Below, piece by piece: positions 31,479-34,425 of a stretch of DNA of 34,425 bases. Each line of letters opens with the position of its first letter. Positions within the stretch are counted from its first letter, which is position 1. This DNA comes from an uncultured Methylococcaceae bacterium. GTDB lineage: Bacteria; Pseudomonadota; Gammaproteobacteria; Methylococcales; Methylomonadaceae. A program made the translations under genes and the position numbers. A model generated the notes under the pieces. That model was not told where the DNA came from, did no database searches, and saw nothing but the letters and a program-made list of their open reading frames with translations. The stretch is taken from positions 1-34,425 of the forward strand of contig CAJAWH010000071.1 of the NCBI GenBank assembly GCA_903945605.1, in the 5' to 3' direction.

Positions 31479-33678
31479 TACTGGATAACTGGTTATTTAT
31501 TTTGTATGAAAGCTGGGTTAAATTACTTTCGGATTTGCTCAGAATTTCTAAAATTTCAGCAATTTGTTTTGCAGGTGTTAGCAATTCATTTTTTAAATCT
31601 TCAATTTTTATTTCTAATTTTGGAAATGAATTTTTTAAGCTATCTCGTCTTTCAAGGCGCATCTGATTTGTAATGGCATTCAAATTTTCATCCGTAGACT
31701 TGCGCTGTTGTGCCATTTTGTAGTCAGAATCAAAAAAGCCCATAATGGCTTTCCCAATACTTACTATTAAGGTGACTAAACTTAGTGCCAGTTCGACCCA
31801 ACCAACTGGATTCCAGAACAAAAAAACCCCAATTGCCAAAGAAGCGATTAAATTTTTCAACTTAATACCATTATCAATATTTATTTTTACATCAAACTTA
31901 TTGCCCAAATCCACACCTTTAATATTGGAATAGGTTTCCATCAATTCTTTGGAAAAATATTGAAATCTTTCTATCACCCTAGATATATCTTCATTGAATT
32001 TTTTCAGCTGTTGATCTATCTTATTTGGCAAGTCGCGCTCTAAATTTTCTTTCTCTTGTTGGATCACTATTTCAAGTGCATTTTTAAAGTCATCGTTACT
32101 AATATTTTCTTCTATACGGCTATAGACAGTTTTCCTGACATTTTTTTCGAATCTGTTGATTGCCGATTCACCTTCTAATTCTAGTCTCTTTTCTAATCCC
32201 CTTACAGCCGAATCCAGTTCGAGACCACTATATTTTGCTGTTTCTTCGAGTTGCTGCTTAAATGGCAATAAATTTTCATCTTTAATCTGAGTTATTTTAT
32301 CAATGGCATTTTTAACTATTTGATTGGCTTTGTTTAAATTCGAACAAATTATCTTTTCTTTAGAATTATTTAACAATTCGCCGGTCAATCGTTCACTAAG
32401 CTGCAACATATTTGATCTACTAAGCAATTCATGTTGGGTAAAACTGCTTAGGTATTTTAGCCTGCTTTTTGTATGTCGAGAGTTAAGGGTAATACACTTT
32501 GCAACCGCTAGAAATGCGGGTAGGGCACTTAAATGGATTACATTCCTATAATTTTCCCCTAATTGCTCTTTTAGTATCTTGTTAAGGTTTTTGAGACTTT
32601 CTGATACATCATTGCTAATCAGTTTGTTTTCTACTAACTGTATAGGGTTGGTAATGCGTTTATTGTATATAGCCCATACCTCTGTTTGCGCGTCAAGATG
32701 TTCTTTGATTTTTTCAAGTGTGCCTTTTTTTCCTTCTTCTCCTTTCTGCGGGGGCGTAGCCTTACCAGTTACATAAAAAACTGCATGTGCCTGCCTTACA
32801 GCAGACAATATACTCTTTTCAACTTTGGATTCCTTGCCCTCTATCCCTGGCACATCAAGCAAATGAAACTTATGGTTGCCAGTCGAGAATATGTATTTTT
32901 TTGTTTCAGTTGTATAATCTGATCTGCCATCGCCGATGATCGCACCATCTGCATATTTTTCTAGCTTTTTCAACTTACCTTCGAAATGCTTACATTTTTT
33001 TTCGAACACTGCTTTTCGCTGCCGAGCTTGCAGCTGTTGTAATTTTTTCAGCTTTATTTTTTTAGGGGTTTCAGCTTCAATAGATTTTAAGCTTGTCTTG
33101 GCGCGTTTTATTTTCTTTTGTTCTGGTGATGTTATAAAAAAACCTAATAGTTTTTGCCAAAAAGGTGTCGTTTTGTTTTTTTCTTTAATTATTATATTTA
33201 AATGACTTATCTCTTTTTTTAGAGTGCTTGCTTGCTCGTCATGATGTCGAGCAATATCATCCAATTCCTGCTGCAATTCGCTTATCAATACATCTTCCTT
33301 TGATATTGATTCATGGAAAGTAGCGAAATTTTCGTTAGTTAGATTATGCCGCTTTTGAATATCAGAGAACCTTTGCTGATCGCTAAGCTTGCTCTGTTCA
33401 GCCAGCATGATTCTTAGTGTCTCGATTATTGTGGATTTCCCAGCACCAGTTTCACCATAAAAAGCGATGGTAAAAATATCCCATTCCGAATCATTTTTAT
33501 ACTTGGTGATATTGTCCTTAATATCTTTTTGGATACCTCGCAAAATTTTGCTAGCACTTGCCTTTTCCCGCGATACATCATCATTACTTCGGGAGCTGCC
33601 AAGCATATTTAAAATACTGTCAACCTCACCCAAAACATTCAAATATATGGTTTTGGGTGATTTTAGATCAAGTTGCAT
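31453..33678 (-). CDS. LeoBC-like dynamin GTPase with coiled-coil insert and membrane helices
   Basis: The 741-aa protein has an N-terminal P-loop GETGAGKST (75-83) and the later DVPGIEG (275-281), then AIYNKR as G4. Between P-loop and DxxG lies an unusually long stretch (about 95-245) of charged coiled-coil, much longer than in standard dynamins. Long helices follow, and at about 611-650 are two hydrophobic segments (IASLAIGVFLFWNPVGWVEL and ALSLVTLIVSIGKAIMGFF), likely the membrane anchor. The end is again coiled. It resembles the membrane-anchored partner of LeoA. Its ATG overlaps the upstream zinc-ribbon gene by 16 bases. Confidence 0.7.
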   Translation of the reverse strand: MQLDLKSPKTIYLNVLGEVDSILNMLGSSRSNDDVSREKASASKILRGIQKDIKDNITKYKNDSEWDIFTIAFYGETGAGKSTIIETLRIMLAEQSKLSDQQRFSDIQKRHNLTNENFATFHESISKEDVLISELQQELDDIARHHDEQASTLKKEISHLNIIIKEKNKTTPFWQKLLGFFITSPEQKKIKRAKTSLKSIEAETPKKIKLKKLQQLQARQRKAVFEKKCKHFEGKLKKLEKYADGAIIGDGRSDYTTETKKYIFSTGNHKFHLLDVPGIEGKESKVEKSILSAVRQAHAVFYVTGKATPPQKGEEGKKGTLEKIKEHLDAQTEVWAIYNKRITNPIQLVENKLISNDVSESLKNLNKILKEQLGENYRNVIHLSALPAFLAVAKCITLNSRHTKSRLKYLSSFTQHELLSRSNMLQLSERLTGELLNNSKEKIICSNLNKANQIVKNAIDKITQIKDENLLPFKQQLEETAKYSGLELDSAVRGLEKRLELEGESAINRFEKNVRKTVYSRIEENISNDDFKNALEIVIQQEKENLERDLPNKIDQQLKKFNEDISRVIERFQYFSKELMETYSNIKGVDLGNKFDVKINIDNGIKLKNLIASLAIGVFLFWNPVGWVELALSLVTLIVSIGKAIMGFFDSDYKMAQQRKSTDENLNAITNQMRLERRDSLKNSFPKLEIKIEDLKNELLTPAKQIAEILEILSKSESNLTQLSYKINNQLSSNEKNIRHF

Positions 33679-33914
33679 TTGTAGATACCCATTTCATTTG
33701 ATGTTTTTTTTCGGTTATGCAATTGATTAATCAGGCTACCAATTGCCTGCAATGGCGACAAGCTGGATAATGTGCGGTTGACGCTGAGTTCTTCGTTACC
33801 ACAAACTGGACATTGGGCTGGTGCGCCGAACAAAACATCCGAGCGAAAGGTTTGGCTGGTTTCCAAGCCGCATTGTGGACAGGAAAAGGTCAGGTTTCCG
33901 GCAGAAAATGACAT
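33663..33914 (-). CDS. Small double-CxxC zinc-ribbon protein
   Basis: The 83-aa protein has CPQCG and CPVCG pairs, with RSDVLFGAPAQ between, then NEELSV. It is clearly paralogous to the other zinc-ribbon gene in this operon: both share CPxCG-x6/7-RSD-x-x-x-x-x-P-x-x-C-x-x-CGN-x-x-L-x-V. GAGG lies about eight bases before its ATG. It overlaps the dynamin gene by 16 bases, so they are translationally coupled. Function unknown; a nucleic acid or protein adapter is possible. Confidence 0.7.
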   Translation of the reverse strand: MSFSAGNLTFSCPQCGLETSQTFRSDVLFGAPAQCPVCGNEELSVNRTLSSLSPLQAIGSLINQLHNRKKTSNEMGIYKCNLI

Positions 33915-33955
33915 GTAACACCCTCATTGTATAGACTATAACTACAAAAAATATT

Positions 33956-33971
33956 TTGATTATAATATCAA
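33956..33971 (-). promoter_or_regulatory. Candidate dyad upstream of the zinc-ribbon/dynamin genes
   Basis: TTGAT (33956-33960) and ATCAA (33967-33971) surround TATAAT-like sequence in a very AT-rich stretch, just before the zinc-ribbon gene. On the minus strand TTGATA could be a -35, but no clear -10 follows. It could bind the WYL regulator. Confidence 0.3.
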
Positions 33972-34080
33972 GAATTGAGCGGGCAGCCGCAGGCAATAGC
34001 GGTCGCGTGATTTTTGCCGGTTGTTGAGGCTGACTGGGTTGTCCTAAACAAGCTTTCAGAAAAAATAGCGACACCCCGCA

Positions 34081-34269
34081 TTAAAAACGGCACAAATCCC
34101 CCAATTTACCCATCAGACTAGATGTGTGCGTAACTTTTAAAGCCCCGTTGCCGCATTGTTGGCACGAGGGCGGCGCAATGATGGCATCACTGCGCTGTTT
34201 GATGACCACGCTCCAGCCACAAGATGGGCAAGTGTACTTAAAATAGGGCTTTCTTGGCGGCATACACAT
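34081..34269 (-). CDS. Second small zinc-ribbon protein, paralogue of the first
   Basis: The 62-aa protein has CPSCGW, RSDAIIAPPS and CQQCGNGALKV. The spacing of cysteines and the RSD motif match the 83-aa protein downstream, so the two arose by duplication. A second ATG is two codons in. It lies 15 bases after the WYL gene stop (TGA at 34285-34287), and about 165 bases separate it from the next zinc-ribbon gene. Confidence 0.65.
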   Translation of the reverse strand: MCMPPRKPYFKYTCPSCGWSVVIKQRSDAIIAPPSCQQCGNGALKVTHTSSLMGKLGDLCRF

Positions 34270-34284
34270 AAAGTTCTGTTCCGG

Positions 34285-34425
34285 TCATTTTTTGGCAAGC
34301 ACAGCCTGTTGTGCCAAATAGTTGCTGAGTTTGCCCATCAACGCTTCATGCAGGTCGGTGGGGCTGATGATGTGCACATGCGGCAGCCAATATTGGATCA
34401 GCGGCAAGATTTGTTCGTCATGGGC
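34285..34425 (-). CDS. WYL-domain transcriptional regulator (C-terminal end only)
   Basis: The minus-strand frame is open from the right edge to TGA at 34285-34287. Its last 46 residues read EQILPLIQYWLPHVHIISPTD, then LHEALMGKLSNYL. This is the typical C-terminal end of WYL-domain proteins (WCX extension), such as the regulators of BREX, CBASS and similar defence islands. It probably represses the zinc-ribbon/dynamin operon downstream. The DNA-binding part lies outside the window. Confidence 0.65.
   Translation of the reverse strand, partial: AHDEQILPLIQYWLPHVHIISPTDLHEALMGKLSNYLAQQAVLAKK

Noticed and set aside
33796-34074. Minus-strand 92-codon frame overlapping the zinc-ribbon gene
   Set aside because: The zinc-ribbon frame has cysteine pairs and a ribosome binding site. 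This one has neither.
1-34425. CRISPR array
   Set aside because: No regularly spaced direct repeats were seen.

Overview
This window looks like a gammaproteobacterial chromosome of moderate GC content. The evidence is conserved gene order (proA-nadD-rsfS, mutY-yggX, sucC-sucD), a Rep-type helicase, a Blc-type lipocalin and a CCA-encoding tRNA-Arg. Codon style and some gene content resemble methanotroph-like Methylococcales, but no diagnostic C1 gene is present, so that is only an impression.

Positions 1-13.5 kb are mostly core. They hold an APC amino-acid permease running off the left edge, an L,D-transpeptidase with a Lys/Ala/Pro-rich tail, a CorC/HlyC-type membrane protein, the abutting operon proA-nadD-rsfS, a secreted GH44 family glycoside hydrolase, a lone OppC-like permease, a decayed two-gene cassette (frameshifted small ORF plus a DUF2335-like gene with an internal stop), rep, and tRNA-Arg(CCG).

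Positions 13.5-17 kb are accessory: a membrane-anchored Pro/Ala/Lys-rich protein, a PIN/ribbon-helix-helix toxin-antitoxin pair with the toxin gene first, a perfect 18-bp palindrome, and a DUF3800-like protein. Positions 17-25 kb return to core: sucCD, an alpha/beta hydrolase overlapping an M14 carboxypeptidase, mutY-yggX, a lipocalin with a small membrane protein, a candidate small RNA or attenuator, a TIGR01777 epimerase and a TIGR02450 Trp-rich protein.

Positions 25-34.4 kb look like a defence or mobile island: a NERD nuclease-helicase fusion, a Phd/PemK toxin-antitoxin pair, a decayed P-loop fragment related to that helicase, a complete IS3-family element with a 20-bp perfect hairpin inside its right end, several palindromic repeats, a 47-aa helical small ORF, and a compact AT-rich minus-strand operon. 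That operon runs from a WYL regulator (C-terminus only) through two paralogous tiny zinc-ribbon proteins to a large dynamin-like GTPase with a coiled-coil insert in its G domain and membrane helices, and then a second dynamin-like GTPase of LeoA size. The two GTPases look like the Leo/Eleos anti-phage family. The coupled zinc-ribbon genes and the WYL regulator are the part most likely to be undescribed.
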